From the NCBI RefSeq assembly GCF_030811595.1, contig NZ_JAUSRB010000002.1:3844001-3908000 (forward strand): a stretch of DNA of 64,000 bases, written 5' to 3'. Of the stretch, positions 63,919-64,000 are shown piece by piece. The position numbers were made by a program, and so were the translations under genes. The stretch is from Streptosporangium brasiliense. GTDB lineage: Bacteria; Actinomycetota; Actinomycetes; Streptosporangiales; Streptosporangiaceae. Within the stretch, counting starts at the first letter, position 1. Each line of letters starts with the position of its first letter. Under the pieces are notes generated by a model, which worked only from the letters and a program-made list of their open reading frames with translations, ran no database searches and was not told the origin of the DNA.

Positions 63919-64000
63919 GGCTCCGGCGCTATCGCTGGTCCGACCTGGAGTCCGTCTGGGCACTGCATCAGATCTGTCTCGCTCAGGTAGGTCTCGCGCC
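63915..64000 (+). CDS. N-acetyltransferase-like protein, 3' end outside window
   Basis: The ATG at 63915 overlaps the regulator stop, and 28 codons are visible: MRLRRYRWSDLESVWALHQI and further. The pattern RLRRYRWSDL-ESVWALH is the usual first strand and helix of a GNAT acetyltransferase. It is translationally coupled to the regulator. Confidence 0.55.
   Translation, partial: MRLRRYRWSDLESVWALHQICLAQVGLA

Overview
The window looks like a chromosome of a sporulating, very GC-rich actinomycete, most likely in or near the Streptosporangiaceae (inference). Supporting signs are strong third-position GC bias, two luciferase-like oxidoreductases of the F420-dependent type, an SCO2683-2685-like dynamin/SsbB locus known from Streptomyces sporulation, and a pSAM2-type integrative element. 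Gene content is about 60 protein genes and one tRNA. No rRNA, CRISPR array, transposase or insertion sequence was seen.

Layout. 1-7859: right-hand part of an actinomycete integrative and conjugative element (AICE): two small unknown genes, a KorSA-like GntR repressor, a Pra-like activator, a pair of small paralogues, an FtsK-type transfer ATPase, a RepSA-like initiator, an excisionase and a tyrosine integrase, ending against a tRNA-Arg(UCU) on the minus strand. The left end lies outside the window. 8186-12121: a phosphotransferase-fold protein with cobD and cobQ (late cobalamin synthesis) and a SHOCT membrane protein. 12256-21464: acyltransferase, patatin, F420-type oxidoreductase, FAD monooxygenase, a DUF4261-like protein beside a leucine-rich-repeat remnant, a divergent MFS exporter/ArsR pair, and a quinone reductase. 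21552-23375: a transmembrane Ser/Thr kinase. 23407-29333: a five-gene importer operon (lipoprotein, two permeases, ATPase, HAD phosphatase) with a divergent GntR regulator; phosphonate uptake is one possibility. 29406-34152: DUF6504 and DUF4328 proteins, an orphan response regulator, and a MacB/LolE-type ABC exporter. 34414-38015: a substrate-binding-like protein, a luciferase-like oxidoreductase and a secreted sulfatase, possibly organosulfur scavenging. 37881-41730: lutABC lactate utilisation with a divergent FadR-type repressor and twin operators. 41934-46115: GNAT, cbiX, cobT, cysG (sirohaem/cobalamin). 46112-52509: two dynamin-like GTPases and an SSB, read from the cysG operon. 53015-64000: diguanylate cyclase, ettA, thioesterase, MDR reductase/TetR pair, alpha-glucosidase, truncated haemoglobin, MscS channel, and a divergent small protein/regulator/GNAT locus.

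The most unusual signal is not one gene. Many genes here carry short tandem repeats right at their 3' end, either as an in-frame C-terminal tail or as copies of the last codons and stop codon continuing into the intergenic space (cobD, cobQ, SHOCT, ArsR, quinone reductase, DUF6504, DUF4328, ssb, TetR, the sulfatase/FadR overlap). A second group carries in-frame repeat insertions inside conserved enzymes (CobT, HAD, LutC), and the first dynamin-like GTPase has a roughly 690-residue repeat-rich N-terminal region containing nine perfect-length 12-residue units.
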